DNA from: Pseudomonas bharatica CSV86
Lineage (GTDB): Bacteria; Pseudomonadota; Gammaproteobacteria; Pseudomonadales; Pseudomonadaceae
DNA length: 64,000 bases
Assembly: GCF_000319305.2 (NCBI RefSeq)
Contig: NZ_AMWJ02000002.1
Span: 496,001 to 560,000, forward strand
Direction of reading: 5' to 3'
Shown here piece by piece: positions 26,845 to 35,822 of the stretch. Every line of letters begins with the position of its first letter. Within the stretch, counting starts at the first letter, position 1. Position numbers and translations under genes: made by a program. The notes under the pieces are model-generated. The model saw only the letters and a program-made list of their open reading frames with translations. It ran no database searches and was not told the DNA's origin.

Positions 26845-27864
26845 TCAGATCATCTCTTCGGCACCTTTGCCGCCCAGCACGATCTCGCCGGCTTCGGCCA
26901 TGCGACGGGCGATGGTGAGGATTTCCTTCTGCGCAGTCTCGACGTCGCTGACACGCACCGGTCCCTTGGCTTCCAGGTCGTCGCGCAGCAGCTCGGAGGC
27001 ACGCTTGGACATGTTCTTGAAGATCTTGTCCTTGACCTTTTCGTCCGCGCCCTTGAGCGACACCACCAGTACATCGGAGGAGACTTCGCGCAACAGGGCC
27101 TGGATGCCGCGGTCGTCGACATCGGCCAGGTTGTTGAAGACGAACATGAGGTCTTCGATCTGCTCGGAAAGATCGCCGTCGATCTCGCGGATCGCGTCCA
27201 TGAGCTGCCCTTCGACCGAACTGTCGAGGAAGTTCATGATGTCCGCGGCACGCTTGATACCACCCAGGGTGGTACGGGCGGCATTCGAGTTGCCGGAGAA
27301 CTGCTTCTCGAGGATCTGGTTCAGTTCCTTCAACGCCGCCGGCTGCACGGTGTTCAACGACGAGACGCGCAGGATGATGTCCAGGCGTACCTTATGGTCG
27401 AAGTTGCCGAGGACTTCCCCGGCCTGGTCAGGATCGAGATAGGCCACGACGATCGCCTGGATCTGCGGGTGTTCGTAGCGGATGACGTCGGCGACGGCGC
27501 GAGGTTCCATCCATTTCAGGCTGTCCAGACCACTGGTATTGCCGCCCAGCAGGATGCGGTCGATCAGGCCGTTGGCCTTGTCCTCGCCAAGGGCCTGGGT
27601 CAGCATCTTGCGGATATAGCCGTCGGAGCCGACACCCAGGCTGGTCTGGTCGCCGACGATCTCGACGAACTCGCTCATCACCTGCTCGACCTGCTCGCGA
27701 TGGACGTTGCCCATCTGCGCCATGGCCACGCCCACGCGCTGGACCTCTTTCGGCCCCATGTGCCGAAGTACCTGCGCAGCGTCGGTCTCGCCCAGCGACA
27801 ACAGCAGGATGGCTGCCTTGTCGACACGGGTCAGCTTGGAAGTCAGGGCTCGATTGTCACTCAT
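26845..27864 (-). CDS. fliG: FliG flagellar motor switch protein
   Basis: 339 aa with the three FliG domains: N-terminal FliF-binding (LTRVDKAAILLLSLGETDAA), middle (EHPQIQAIVVAYLDPDQAGEV) and C-terminal torque domain with the charged helix (LLREVSSDVLVVSLKGADEKVKDKIF; MSKRASELLRDDLEAKGPV). Its start overlaps the fliF stop by 8 bp. It is intact but cannot assemble without FliF. Confidence 0.97.
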   Translation of the reverse strand: MSDNRALTSKLTRVDKAAILLLSLGETDAAQVLRHMGPKEVQRVGVAMAQMGNVHREQVEQVMSEFVEIVGDQTSLGVGSDGYIRKMLTQALGEDKANGLIDRILLGGNTSGLDSLKWMEPRAVADVIRYEHPQIQAIVVAYLDPDQAGEVLGNFDHKVRLDIILRVSSLNTVQPAALKELNQILEKQFSGNSNAARTTLGGIKRAADIMNFLDSSVEGQLMDAIREIDGDLSEQIEDLMFVFNNLADVDDRGIQALLREVSSDVLVVSLKGADEKVKDKIFKNMSKRASELLRDDLEAKGPVRVSDVETAQKEILTIARRMAEAGEIVLGGKGAEEMI

Positions 27865-28917
27865 CGGCGTTGATCCACTCTTTCACGACCTGGGCCACGC
27901 GACCCGGGTCTTCTGCCACCAGACTCTTGATAGCGTTGAGCTGGGCGTCATAGCCCTCGCTCGGACTAGGCAAGAGGATGCTTTGCGGACCACCCAGGCT
28001 GACACGGTCGCTCGGCATATCGCCGTCCAGCCCGATCATGCCGCCCAGTTCCATGTCGCTGTCGCTGCCGGACTGCTTGCCGCCGCCGGTGATGTTGTTG
28101 AGCACCGGCCGCAGGACCCCGAACACCAGCACGAGGATGAACAGCACGCCCAGCACTTGCTTGACGATGTCCCAGAACCACGGCTGCGAATAGAACGGGA
28201 TCTCGGCGATGGCCTCGCCACGGTCGGCGGCGAACGGCACGTTGATCACGCTGACGCTGTCGCCGCGGCTGGCATCGAAGCCTACTGCGTCCTGGACCAG
28301 GCGGGTGAAGCGCGCCAGGTCCTCGGCGCTCCATGGCACCGTGGTGGCATTACCGTTGGCCGGGTCGATCTTGACCTGGTCATCGACCACAACCGCGACC
28401 GACAGGCGGGTCAGGCGACCCTGCTGCTGGCGGGTATGGCTGATGGAGCGGTCCAGCTCGAAGTTCTTGGTCGACTGGATGCGCTTGTCCGAAGGATACG
28501 GCGCCAGCATCGGCTGCCCGGTGGCCGGGTCCATGACCTGCTGGCCGTTGGCATCGAGCAGCGGCTGGCCCGGCTGGATCGCCGCTGCGGCACCGGGCGC
28601 AGCGCCACCGGTGGTCTGCGGCGCCGAGGCCGGCCCGGGAGGCTGGTTGCTCAACGCGCCGGGCACGCCCTGCGGACCGGAACTGCTGGAGCGCTGCTCG
28701 TTGACCGACTGCTCGCTGCGCAAGGCAGGCTGGTCGGGGTTGAACTGTTCGGCGGTGGACTCGACGGCACTGAAATCGACGTCGGCGGAGACCTCGGCCT
28801 TGTAGCGATCGTTACCCAGGACAGGCTGCAGGATGTTGTGCACCCGCTGGGTCATCAGCCCTTCCATGCGCCGGGTGTAGTCGAACTGCTTGCCGGCCAC
28901 GGTGAGCTCGGTGTTTT
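27857..28917 (-). pseudogene. fliF: FliF MS-ring protein, C-terminal fragment (IS-disrupted)
   Basis: Encodes FliF from about residue 244: PDTQNTELTVAGKQFDYTRRM, the ring-building motif 3 region, the second membrane helix (WDIVKQVLGVLFILVLVFGVL) and the FliG-binding C terminus ending EDPGRVAQVVKEWINADE. It ends at the 8-bp duplication GGTGTTTT (28910-28917) next to the ISL3 element. Joined to the fragment at 31903-32631 with one duplication removed, it gives an intact 593-aa FliF. Any product here would lack the N-terminal membrane helix. Confidence 0.95.
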
Positions 28918-29093
28918 GGGTATCCGGAATTTCTGGTTGATAAAATGCCAAAGATGTAAAGAAGAAAATCTTTCTCAGCGGATTATCTGATTGATCCTCT
29001 TCAGCCTACTCTACTGCCAATTTTCTGTTTCCACCTTCGCCTGAGTCTTCATAGCGATGCTGACTAGGGAGGACAGCGAGAGCTGGGCAAGCG

Positions 29094-29408
29094 TCAAAGC
29101 GGTTCTGGTTCATGCGCAATCCGGACACCTGCACAACATTCCTCTTGTAAGAAACCGATCAAATTCTCTAGGTGCCCATACTCGGGTATACAGACAATCG
29201 TGCGGCTATGTTTCTCCTGCCGGATCAGCCCTACCTTGGCCATGCGCGCAAGGTGATGTGATAGCGTCGAAGCAGGAATACCCAGCCCCTTCTGGATATC
29301 TCCGACCGAAGCCCCATCATGGCCAGCTTTGACCAGAAAGCGGAACACGGACAGTCGGTGACTATTCCCTAGCTCAGCTAAGCTGGCTGCAACCTTTTCG
29401 TGATCCAT
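29094..29408 (-). CDS. ArsR/SmtB-family metal-responsive repressor (element copy A)
   Basis: 104-aa winged-helix protein (recognition region GIPASTLSHHLARMAKVGLIRQEK) with cysteines in IVCIPEYG and a vicinal pair in EECCAGV near the C terminus that could bind a thiophilic metal or metalloid. ATG 29408 (MDHEKVAASLAEL) is chosen over a TTG four codons upstream. It is divergent from the permease, with paired operator-like repeats between them. The inducer is not identifiable from sequence. Confidence 0.88.
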   Translation of the reverse strand: MDHEKVAASLAELGNSHRLSVFRFLVKAGHDGASVGDIQKGLGIPASTLSHHLARMAKVGLIRQEKHSRTIVCIPEYGHLENLIGFLQEECCAGVRIAHEPEPL

Positions 29409-29433
29409 AGCACGCCCCAATAATTCGATGTTT

Positions 29434-29507
29434 CTAGAATTATAGTTGACAGGTCGGATAAACGCAAGTAGGCTGCGTACATCATTTCGACAATACTAGA
29501 AATATAG
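29434..29507. promoter_or_regulatory. divergent promoter/operator region of arsR and permease (copy A)
   Basis: Two near-identical boxes, CTAGAATTATAG (29434-29445) and CTAGAAATATAG (29496-29507), differ by one base and lie 50 bp apart between the divergent genes. A good -35 TTGACA (29446-29451) with a weaker -10 TAGGCT 17 bp on could drive the permease-tnpA unit. The boxes are candidate ArsR operators; the second overlaps the permease ribosome-binding site. Confidence 0.6.
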
Positions 29508-29519
29508 GAGTAATATTGA

Positions 29520-30554
29520 ATGTCATCTCAACTCCAAGACGCTCTAGGCATGTTCGCCTTTCTCGCTATCGAGCTATCGGTTTTATTCATTGGCATTAGC
29601 TTGCTGGTCGGAGTTCTTCAACGTCACATCCCACCATCCAAGGTGGAAGCGTTACTGACTTCCAGTGGGAAGCGAGGCTATTTTCTTGCTGCTGGTTTAG
29701 GAGCTATAACGCCCTTCTGTAGTTGCTCGACTATCCCCATGTTGAAAGGGTTGATTCGGGCACGGGCCGGTTTTGGGCCGATGATGGTGTTTCTTTTCTC
29801 ATCTCCGTTGCTGAATCCTATCGTCGTCGGCCTGCTGGTTGCCACGTTTGGATGGACACTTACTGCTATCTATGTGCTCGCCGCTTTGGTGGTCGCGGTA
29901 GGTGCCGGATGGCTGCTTCACACGCTTGGCTTCGAGCGTTATGTGCGCCGGACGGCGACACAAGAGAGCAGTGGATGTAGTTCATCAGCAAGCCCGTGCA
30001 GTGCTACATCGACCGCATCGAGTTGCGGCACCAACAGCTGCGACACCACTCCGAAGACGGCTTCTTGCGGGGCTGATAGGAAGACAACAGTCTCTACGTC
30101 TAGCGAATGCTGTGACAGTCAACCCACTGTCACGGTTAAGAAAGAAGGGAAGTACAGTGGTGTGTGGCGGGAAGCTTGGTCGGACTTTATCGATGTGTTG
30201 CCTTACCTGCTCATCGGTATTGCGATTGGCAGCGTGATCTATGGTTTCATGCCCACTGACTTATTGGAGCAGTATGCAGGCCCAGATAATCCCTTTGCCA
30301 TTCCAGTTGCCGCTGTCATCGGCGTGCCGTTGTATATTCGCGCTGAAGCCGTCATACCTCTGGCAGCGGCTCTGATGGCCAAAGGCGTGGGTGCCGGGAC
30401 GGTGCTAGCGTTGATCATCGGCAGTGCCGGAGCCAGCCTGACTGAGCTCATTCTGTTGCGCTCTTTGTTCACGCTGAAGCTTTTAGCGGCGTTTTTAGCA
30501 GTCATTTTTGCTATGGCGATGATTGCCGGTTACGCCACCTACCTGTTTTTCTGA
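29520..30554 (+). CDS. permease of the DUF318 / SO_0444 type (element copy A)
   Basis: 344 aa, about eight to ten membrane helices in two halves, each with a Gly/Pro-rich signature (TPFCSCSTIPMLKGLI; VIGVPLYIRAEAVIPL). The loop between the halves (about residues 147-208) is Ser/Thr-rich with seven cysteines, suggesting metal binding. Family members are proposed Cu/Zn or organoarsenical (ArsP-like) exporters; the substrate here is unknown. GGAG lies 9 nt before the ATG. It is followed after 12 bp by tnpA. Confidence 0.85.
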   Translation: MSSQLQDALGMFAFLAIELSVLFIGISLLVGVLQRHIPPSKVEALLTSSGKRGYFLAAGLGAITPFCSCSTIPMLKGLIRARAGFGPMMVFLFSSPLLNPIVVGLLVATFGWTLTAIYVLAALVVAVGAGWLLHTLGFERYVRRTATQESSGCSSSASPCSATSTASSCGTNSCDTTPKTASCGADRKTTVSTSSECCDSQPTVTVKKEGKYSGVWREAWSDFIDVLPYLLIGIAIGSVIYGFMPTDLLEQYAGPDNPFAIPVAAVIGVPLYIRAEAVIPLAAALMAKGVGAGTVLALIIGSAGASLTELILLRSLFTLKLLAAFLAVIFAMAMIAGYATYLFF

Positions 30555-30566
30555 TCAAGGCGGGAG

Positions 30567-31844
30567 ATGATTAATTCGTTAAGCCTTCCTGGGTACCAGT
30601 TGGTGGATTCTGATGAGCAGAATGAAGACATACATTTTCGGCTTGAAGCACCTACACCAGTAGCCTGCGAGGGGTGCGGCGTGCAGGGTGAGTTCGTGCG
30701 GTTCGGCAAGCGTGACGTTCCCTATCGTGATCTGCCCATCCACGGCAAGCGGGTCACTCTCTGGGTGGTCCGCCGCCGATACACCTGCCGGGCCTGCAAG
30801 ACAACATTCAGGCCCCAGCTACCGGAGATGGTGGACGGATTCCGTATGACACTGCGGCTGCATGAGTACGTGGAGAAGGAATCCTTCAACCACCCCTACA
30901 CCTTTGTGGCGGCACAGACCGGCCTGGACGAGAAGACGGTGCGCGACATCTTCAACGCCCGCGCCGAGTTCCTGGGGCGCTGGCACCGCTTCGAGACGCC
31001 CCGCATCCTGGGCATTGACGAGCTATACCTGAACAAGCGCTACCGCTGCATTCTGACCAACATTGAGGAGCGAACCCTGCTCGACCTGCTGGCCACCCGC
31101 CGCCAGGACGTGGTGACCAACTACCTGATGAAGCTGAAAGACCGGCAGAAGGTCGAGATCGTCAGCATGGACATGTGGAACCCCTACCGGGCAGCGGTCA
31201 AGGCTGTGCTGCCCCAGGCCCGTATCGTGGTCGATAAGTTCCATGTGGTGCGCATGGCCAACGATGCCCTAGAGAGAGTGCGCAAGGGCCTCAGAAAGGA
31301 GCTGAAACCGTCCCAGAGCCGGACTCTCAAGGGAGACCGGAAAATCCTGCTGAAACGCGCTCACGAAGTCTCAGACCGGGAGCGCCTCATCATGGAGACC
31401 TGGACAGGCGCGTTCCCGCAACTGCTGGCCGCCTACGAGCACAAGGAGCGCTTCTACGGCATCTGGGACGCCACCACACGGCTCCAGGCAGAAGCCGCCC
31501 TGGACGAGTGGATAGCCACCATCCCGAAGGGCCAAAAGGAAGTCTGGAGCGATCTGGTCAGGGCAGTGGGAAACTGGCGCGAAGAGACCATGACCTACTT
31601 CGAGACGGACATGCCCGTCACCAACGCTTACACGGAGTCCATCAACCGACTGGCCAAGGACAAGAACCGTGAAGGGCGCGGTTACTCCTTCGAGGTGATG
31701 CGGGCACGAATGCTCTACACCACGAAGCACAAGAAGAAGGCACCGACTGCGAAGGTCTCTCCTTTCTACAAGAAAACCATCGGTTACGGACTGCCGGACT
31801 TCGCAGAGGAACTCAACTACGGAGTCGATCTATCAACCATCTGA
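30567..31844 (+). CDS. tnpA: ISL3-family transposase (copy A)
   Basis: 425 aa. An N-terminal zinc-finger region (VACEGCGVQG ... YTCRACKTTFRPQLP), an HTH (about 85-115) and the DDE_Tnp_ISL3 catalytic domain (ILGIDELYLNKRY with the first Asp; VSMDMWNPYRAAV with the second; the Glu in TNAYTESINRLAKDKNREGRG). From residue 37 onward it is identical to the transposase of the ISPpu12-like element, whereas residues 1-36 differ. Translation probably depends on the permease upstream because the gap is only 12 bp. Confidence 0.96.
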   Translation: MINSLSLPGYQLVDSDEQNEDIHFRLEAPTPVACEGCGVQGEFVRFGKRDVPYRDLPIHGKRVTLWVVRRRYTCRACKTTFRPQLPEMVDGFRMTLRLHEYVEKESFNHPYTFVAAQTGLDEKTVRDIFNARAEFLGRWHRFETPRILGIDELYLNKRYRCILTNIEERTLLDLLATRRQDVVTNYLMKLKDRQKVEIVSMDMWNPYRAAVKAVLPQARIVVDKFHVVRMANDALERVRKGLRKELKPSQSRTLKGDRKILLKRAHEVSDRERLIMETWTGAFPQLLAAYEHKERFYGIWDATTRLQAEAALDEWIATIPKGQKEVWSDLVRAVGNWREETMTYFETDMPVTNAYTESINRLAKDKNREGRGYSFEVMRARMLYTTKHKKKAPTAKVSPFYKKTIGYGLPDFAEELNYGVDLSTI

Positions 31845-31855
31845 TAATGGTATCA

Positions 31856-31885
31856 GGTTGGTGGGGTAAAGGTGCCCCATCAACC
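31856..31885 (+). terminator. hairpin at tnpA-proximal end (copy A)
   Basis: An 11-bp stem (GGTTGGTGGGG with CCCCATCAACC, one G-U pair) and an 8-nt loop follow the tnpA stop by 12 bp and abut the terminal inverted repeat. There is no T-run, so it may limit read-through or serve as part of the transposon end rather than be an intrinsic terminator. Confidence 0.5.
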
Positions 31886-31902
31886 ATTAAATCCGTATAC
31901 CC

Positions 31903-32631
31903 GGTGTTTTCCAGCTGGCTGGAGAGCAGGTTGCCCTTCTGGTCGACCACGGTGACCTGGGACTTGTCCAGCTCCGGAACGCTGGTCGCCACCAGGTTGA
32001 CGATGGCCATCACCTGCCCGGCTTCCAGGGAACGCCCCGGATACAGCTCGACCAGCACCGATGCGCTCGGCTTGCGCTCGTCACGGACGAACACCGAGCT
32101 TTTCGGGATCGCCAGGTGCACGCGGGCCGCCTTGACATTGCTCAGGGCCGAGATGGTCCGCGCCAGCTCGCCTTCCAGGCCGCGACGGTAGCGGGTGGCT
32201 TCCATGAATTGGCTGGTGCCGAGGCCCTGTTCCTTGTCGAGGATCTCGAAGCCGACGTTGCCGTCGCTCGGCGCCACGCCGGCAGCGGCAAGCTTCAGGC
32301 GGGCACGGGAAATGTCATCGGCCTTGACCAGCAATGCACCGGAATTGGGCTCGACGTTGTAGGGGATGTCTGCGGCAGCCAGGGTTTCCATGACCTGCTT
32401 GGTGTCCATGCCGGACAGGCTGCCATACAGCGGACGGTAGTCCGGCTGCTGCGACCAGAGGACCACGGCGAAACCGATGGCCACGCTGGCGGCCAGGCCG
32501 ACCAGCAGGCCGATCTGCCGCAGCATGGGCATCTGCGAAATGTTTTCCAGGAACGACATGCCGAACAGCGGCGGCTTGGGCGCTGGCGGGCTGCCCTTGG
32601 CGGGCACGTTATCGACGACTGCATCGGCCAT
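31903..32631 (-). pseudogene. fliF: FliF MS-ring protein, N-terminal fragment (IS-disrupted)
   Basis: Encodes FliF residues 1-243: cytoplasmic N terminus, first membrane helix (MLRQIGLLVGLAASVAIGFAVVLW, near residues 36-58) and ring-building motifs 1-2 (TTISALSNVKAARVHLAIP-like region; SASVLVELYPGRSLEAGQV), ending QLENT at the duplication GGTGTTTT. The frame continues 29 codons into the element (to 31813), giving a 272-residue fusion that lacks the second membrane helix and the FliG-binding tail. No MS ring can be built from it. Confidence 0.95.
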
Positions 32632-32646
32632 GAATCAAATCCCGCC

Positions 32647-32976
32647 TTAAACCGGCATCTGCATGATGTCTTGATACGACTGCACGAGCTTGTTGCGCAC
32701 TTGCGTGAGGGCCTGGAATGAGACGCTGGCTTTCTGCGAGGCGATCATCACGTCGGTCAGGTCGACGCCGCTCTTGCCGATTTCGAAGGCATTGGCCAGT
32801 TGGGTGGACGCCTGCTGGGTGTCGTTGACCTTGTTGATGGCCTGACCCAGCATATCGGCGAAACTGCTCTGGCCCAGTTCGGCAGGTGCCTGCACGGACT
32901 TCGAGCCCGACATGGCTTCCGCCTGCATGGCGCGCATGTCCAGCATCAACCGATTGAATTCAACACCTTGGCTCAT
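32647..32976 (-). CDS. fliE: FliE hook-basal body protein
   Basis: A 109-aa rod/MS-ring junction protein with the typical VDLTDVMIASQKASVSFQAL segment and C-terminal QVRNKLVQSYQDIMQMPV. ATG 32976 (MSQGVEFNRLML) has GAGAGAAG just upstream; the longer open frame runs into the adjacent IS. It is normally first in fliEFGHIJ, but its sigma-54 promoter (36418-36433) is now 3.4 kb away beyond the ISPpu12-like element. Confidence 0.95.
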   Translation of the reverse strand: MSQGVEFNRLMLDMRAMQAEAMSGSKSVQAPAELGQSSFADMLGQAINKVNDTQQASTQLANAFEIGKSGVDLTDVMIASQKASVSFQALTQVRNKLVQSYQDIMQMPV

Positions 32977-33025
32977 GAACTTCTCTCTCCGGGGGCCCGC
33001 ATTTTTTTGGGTATACGGATTTAAT

Positions 33026-33055
33026 GGTTGATGGGGCACCTTTACCCCACCAACC
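33026..33055 (-). terminator. hairpin at tnpA-proximal end (ISPpu12-like element)
   Basis: Same 11-bp stem-loop as in the two other elements, downstream of tnpA and next to the terminal repeat. It lies between tnpA and fliE, so its strength decides whether the element's metal-regulated transcript can reach fliE. Confidence 0.5.
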
Positions 33056-33066
33056 TGATACCATTA

Positions 33067-34356
33067 TCAGATGGTTGATAGATCGACTCCGTAGTTGAGT
33101 TCCTCTGCGAAGTCCGGCAGTCCGTAACCGATGGTTTTCTTGTAGAAAGGAGAGACCTTCGCAGTCGGTGCCTTCTTCTTGTGCTTCGTGGTGTAGAGCA
33201 TTCGTGCCCGCATCACCTCGAAGGAGTAACCGCGCCCTTCACGGTTCTTGTCCTTGGCCAGTCGGTTGATGGACTCCGTGTAAGCGTTGGTGACGGGCAT
33301 GTCCGTCTCGAAGTAGGTCATGGTCTCTTCGCGCCAGTTTCCCACTGCCCTGACCAGATCGCTCCAGACTTCCTTTTGGCCCTTCGGGATGGTGGCTATC
33401 CACTCGTCCAGGGCGGCTTCTGCCTGGAGCCGTGTGGTGGCGTCCCAGATGCCGTAGAAGCGCTCCTTGTGCTCGTAGGCGGCCAGCAGTTGCGGGAACG
33501 CGCCTGTCCAGGTCTCCATGATGAGGCGCTCCCGGTCTGAGACTTCGTGAGCGCGTTTCAGCAGGATTTTCCGGTCTCCCTTGAGAGTCCGGCTCTGGGA
33601 CGGTTTCAGCTCCTTTCTGAGGCCCTTGCGCACTCTCTCTAGGGCATCGTTGGCCATGCGCACCACATGGAACTTATCGACCACGATACGGGCCTGGGGC
33701 AGCACAGCCTTGACCGCTGCCCGGTAGGGGTTCCACATGTCCATGCTGACGATCTCGACCTTCTGCCGGTCTTTCAGCTTCATCAGGTAGTTGGTCACCA
33801 CGTCCTGGCGGCGGGTGGCCAGCAGGTCGAGCAGGGTTCGCTCCTCAATGTTGGTCAGAATGCAGCGGTAGCGCTTGTTCAGGTATAGCTCGTCAATGCC
33901 CAGGATGCGGGGCGTCTCGAAGCGGTGCCAGCGCCCCAGGAACTCGGCGCGGGCGTTGAAGATGTCGCGCACCGTCTTCTCGTCCAGGCCGGTCTGTGCC
34001 GCCACAAAGGTGTAGGGGTGGTTGAAGGATTCCTTCTCCACGTACTCATGCAGCCGCAGTGTCATACGGAATCCGTCCACCATCTCCGGTAGCTGGGGCC
34101 TGAATGTTGTCTTGCAGGCCCGGCAGGTGTATCGGCGGCGGACCACCCAGAGAGTGACCCGCTTGCCGTGGATGGGCAGATCACGATAGGGAACGTCACG
34201 CTTGCCGAACCGTACGAACTCACCCTGCACGCCGCATTCCTCGCAGGCGATGGGATCGGGCACGTCCACCTGGAAGTGCATTTCGTCGTCGGTTGATTTG
34301 CAGCCCAGTACTTGGTATTGCGGCAGGTGAAGGATGTTGTCGGGAAGTTCGGTCAT
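33067..34356 (-). CDS. tnpA: ISL3-family transposase (ISPpu12-like)
   Basis: 429 aa, complete DDE transposase with zinc-finger N terminus (IACEECGVQG; YTCRACKTTF) and the same catalytic residues as the copies A/B enzyme. Residues 41-429 are identical to residues 37-425 of that enzyme, while the first 40 residues are only distantly similar. It lies 21 bp after lspA on the same strand. The Shine-Dalgarno signal before ATG 34356 is weak, which fits coupling to lspA translation or low expression. Confidence 0.96.
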   Translation of the reverse strand: MTELPDNILHLPQYQVLGCKSTDDEMHFQVDVPDPIACEECGVQGEFVRFGKRDVPYRDLPIHGKRVTLWVVRRRYTCRACKTTFRPQLPEMVDGFRMTLRLHEYVEKESFNHPYTFVAAQTGLDEKTVRDIFNARAEFLGRWHRFETPRILGIDELYLNKRYRCILTNIEERTLLDLLATRRQDVVTNYLMKLKDRQKVEIVSMDMWNPYRAAVKAVLPQARIVVDKFHVVRMANDALERVRKGLRKELKPSQSRTLKGDRKILLKRAHEVSDRERLIMETWTGAFPQLLAAYEHKERFYGIWDATTRLQAEAALDEWIATIPKGQKEVWSDLVRAVGNWREETMTYFETDMPVTNAYTESINRLAKDKNREGRGYSFEVMRARMLYTTKHKKKAPTAKVSPFYKKTIGYGLPDFAEELNYGVDLSTI

Positions 34357-34377
34357 GGTGTTGTATAGGCGTAGGTG

Positions 34378-34890
34378 TCAGTCAGATCCATCCGACTCGG
34401 CATTGGTGTTTGCTTTTTTACCCAACAAGCTGCTGGAAACGAAAAGTAAGGCACCGAGGACAATTGCAATATCAGCCAGGTTGAAGGCCGGCCAATGCCA
34501 GTCTCGCCAATAGAAATCAAAGGAATCCACAACATAGCCGCGAAAGACCCGGTCAATCAGGTTGCCCATGGCGCCACCGAGGATAAGACTGTAAGCGATG
34601 GCTTCTCCTTTATGACGATTTTCAAGGATCAGCTTGATCAGAAAAATCGAGACCACTACCGCGATTCCGATAAAAAAGTAGCGCTGCCAGCCTCCACCAT
34701 TCGCAAAAAGACTGAATGCGGCACCGGTGTTCCATAGGTGCACCCAGTTAAAGAACGGGGTCACCGAAACATACTCGCCATAGGCCATTGATTGCTGCAC
34801 CAGCCACTTTACAGCCTGATCAGACGCTGCCAGCAGGCCCGATATGGACAATAGGGCATACGGCGAGAGCTTTTTGCCAATAATGAGCAT
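34378..34890 (-). CDS. lspA: signal peptidase II (LspA), element-borne copy
   Basis: 170 aa with four membrane helices and the two catalytic-Asp motifs of LspA: GNLIDRVFRGYVVDSF and FNLADIAIVLG. It cleaves prolipoprotein signal peptides. An extra lspA is the hallmark cargo of ISPpu12. It lies 11 bp after the CDF gene and 21 bp before tnpA. Codon use is less GC-rich than the host genes. A benefit such as resistance to LspA inhibitors is possible but not shown. Confidence 0.95.
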   Translation of the reverse strand: MLIIGKKLSPYALLSISGLLAASDQAVKWLVQQSMAYGEYVSVTPFFNWVHLWNTGAAFSLFANGGGWQRYFFIGIAVVVSIFLIKLILENRHKGEAIAYSLILGGAMGNLIDRVFRGYVVDSFDFYWRDWHWPAFNLADIAIVLGALLFVSSSLLGKKANTNAESDGSD

Positions 34891-34901
34891 TATTTAACCC
34901 T

Positions 34902-35789
34902 TCAACGCCAAAATGCGTCTGGCACCGTTAAGTACAATGCCCCCGCGATGGTGCCGATAATCAGATCCGGATAATTGGAACCGGTCCACGCGACCAGGGC
35001 GCCGGCGGTGATGACCCCCAGGTTGATCACCACGTCGTTGGCCGAGAATATCCAGCTTGCCTTCATGTGCGCCCCGCCTTCCCGATGTTTGGATATGAGC
35101 AGCAGACAACTGGTATTGGCAATCAATGCGACGAATGCGATAGCCATCATCACCAGCGATTCAGGCTCACTACCGAATACAAAGCGTCTCACCACCTCTA
35201 CGAGCACGCCCACAGCCAAGATCAGTTGCAGTACACCAGCAAGATGCGCGGCACGTACCTGCATTTTCACGCTATGTCCAACCGCATAAAGGGCAAGCCC
35301 GTACACCGCCGCATCGGCAAAATTGTCCAGGGATTCTCCAATCAGGCCGGTGGACCGGGCGATCAGACCGGCAGTCATTTCCACCACGAACAGAAGTGCA
35401 TTGATGCCGAGCAACCAGCGCAGGGTCCCGGATTCTTGCTTAGCAGAAGCTGCCGAAAACTCGGCGGCCTTGATGGTCTCCGGATTTGCAGCGACGGTTT
35501 CCTGAAGCGAGGCGCCTAGCCCCAAGGTCTTCAGTTTCGAGGTGACGGGCTCGACCTCGCCGTCATGCACGACCTTCAGCCGGCGGTTCGACAAGTCGAA
35601 GGACAGCGCCCGAATCTCCTCAAAGCCGTTCAGGGCTAGGCGAATCATTCGTTCTTCTGATGGACAGTCCATCTTCGGCACGGCATAAACACTGACCCAT
35701 CTCCCTGGCGCCTCGGAGGAGGCCTGTATATCGGTATCCGCTGCGGACGTTGCATCACCGCCACAGGCGCCACCACAGGATTTGCTCAT
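34902..35789 (-). CDS. CDF-type cation transporter with N-terminal metal-binding domain
   Basis: 295 aa. A Cys/Gly-rich start (MSKSCGGACGG) is followed by an HMA-like ferredoxin fold (about 35-105) with MDCPSEE, then about six membrane helices containing LDNFADAAVYGLALY and FSANDVVINLGV, which replace the usual HxxxD metal sites of CzcD with Asp/Asn. The cytoplasmic C-terminal domain of classical CDF proteins is absent. In ISPpu12 this position is called czcD-like. ATG 35789 is chosen (MSKSC). It is the first gene of the czcD-lspA-tnpA unit. Confidence 0.9.
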   Translation of the reverse strand: MSKSCGGACGGDATSAADTDIQASSEAPGRWVSVYAVPKMDCPSEERMIRLALNGFEEIRALSFDLSNRRLKVVHDGEVEPVTSKLKTLGLGASLQETVAANPETIKAAEFSAASAKQESGTLRWLLGINALLFVVEMTAGLIARSTGLIGESLDNFADAAVYGLALYAVGHSVKMQVRAAHLAGVLQLILAVGVLVEVVRRFVFGSEPESLVMMAIAFVALIANTSCLLLISKHREGGAHMKASWIFSANDVVINLGVITAGALVAWTGSNYPDLIIGTIAGALYLTVPDAFWR

Positions 35790-35822
35790 GATACGACTCC
35801 ACTTGAACAATGTTGTGGTACC

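Larger units (their letters stand above)
28918..31902 (+). mobile_element. ISL3-family element, copy A (2,985 bp), inserted in fliF
   Basis: Ends are imperfect inverted repeats: left GGGTATCCGGAATTTCTGGT, right (complement) GGGTATACGGATTTAATGGT, continuing TTGAT. It is flanked by the 8-bp direct repeat GGTGTTTT at 28910-28917 and 31903-31910, as expected for ISL3 transposition. Cargo: a minus-strand ArsR-type regulator, and on the plus strand a cysteine-rich permease reading into tnpA with a 12-bp gap. It appears identical along its whole length to copy B (40659-43643), showing recent transposition. Base composition and codon use are lower in GC than the host genes around it. Confidence 0.97.

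Noticed and set aside
29723..30237. Extra plus-strand frames inside the permease gene (85 and 111 codons)
   Set aside because: Out-of-frame shadows of the permease, repeated identically in copy B because the DNA is duplicated.
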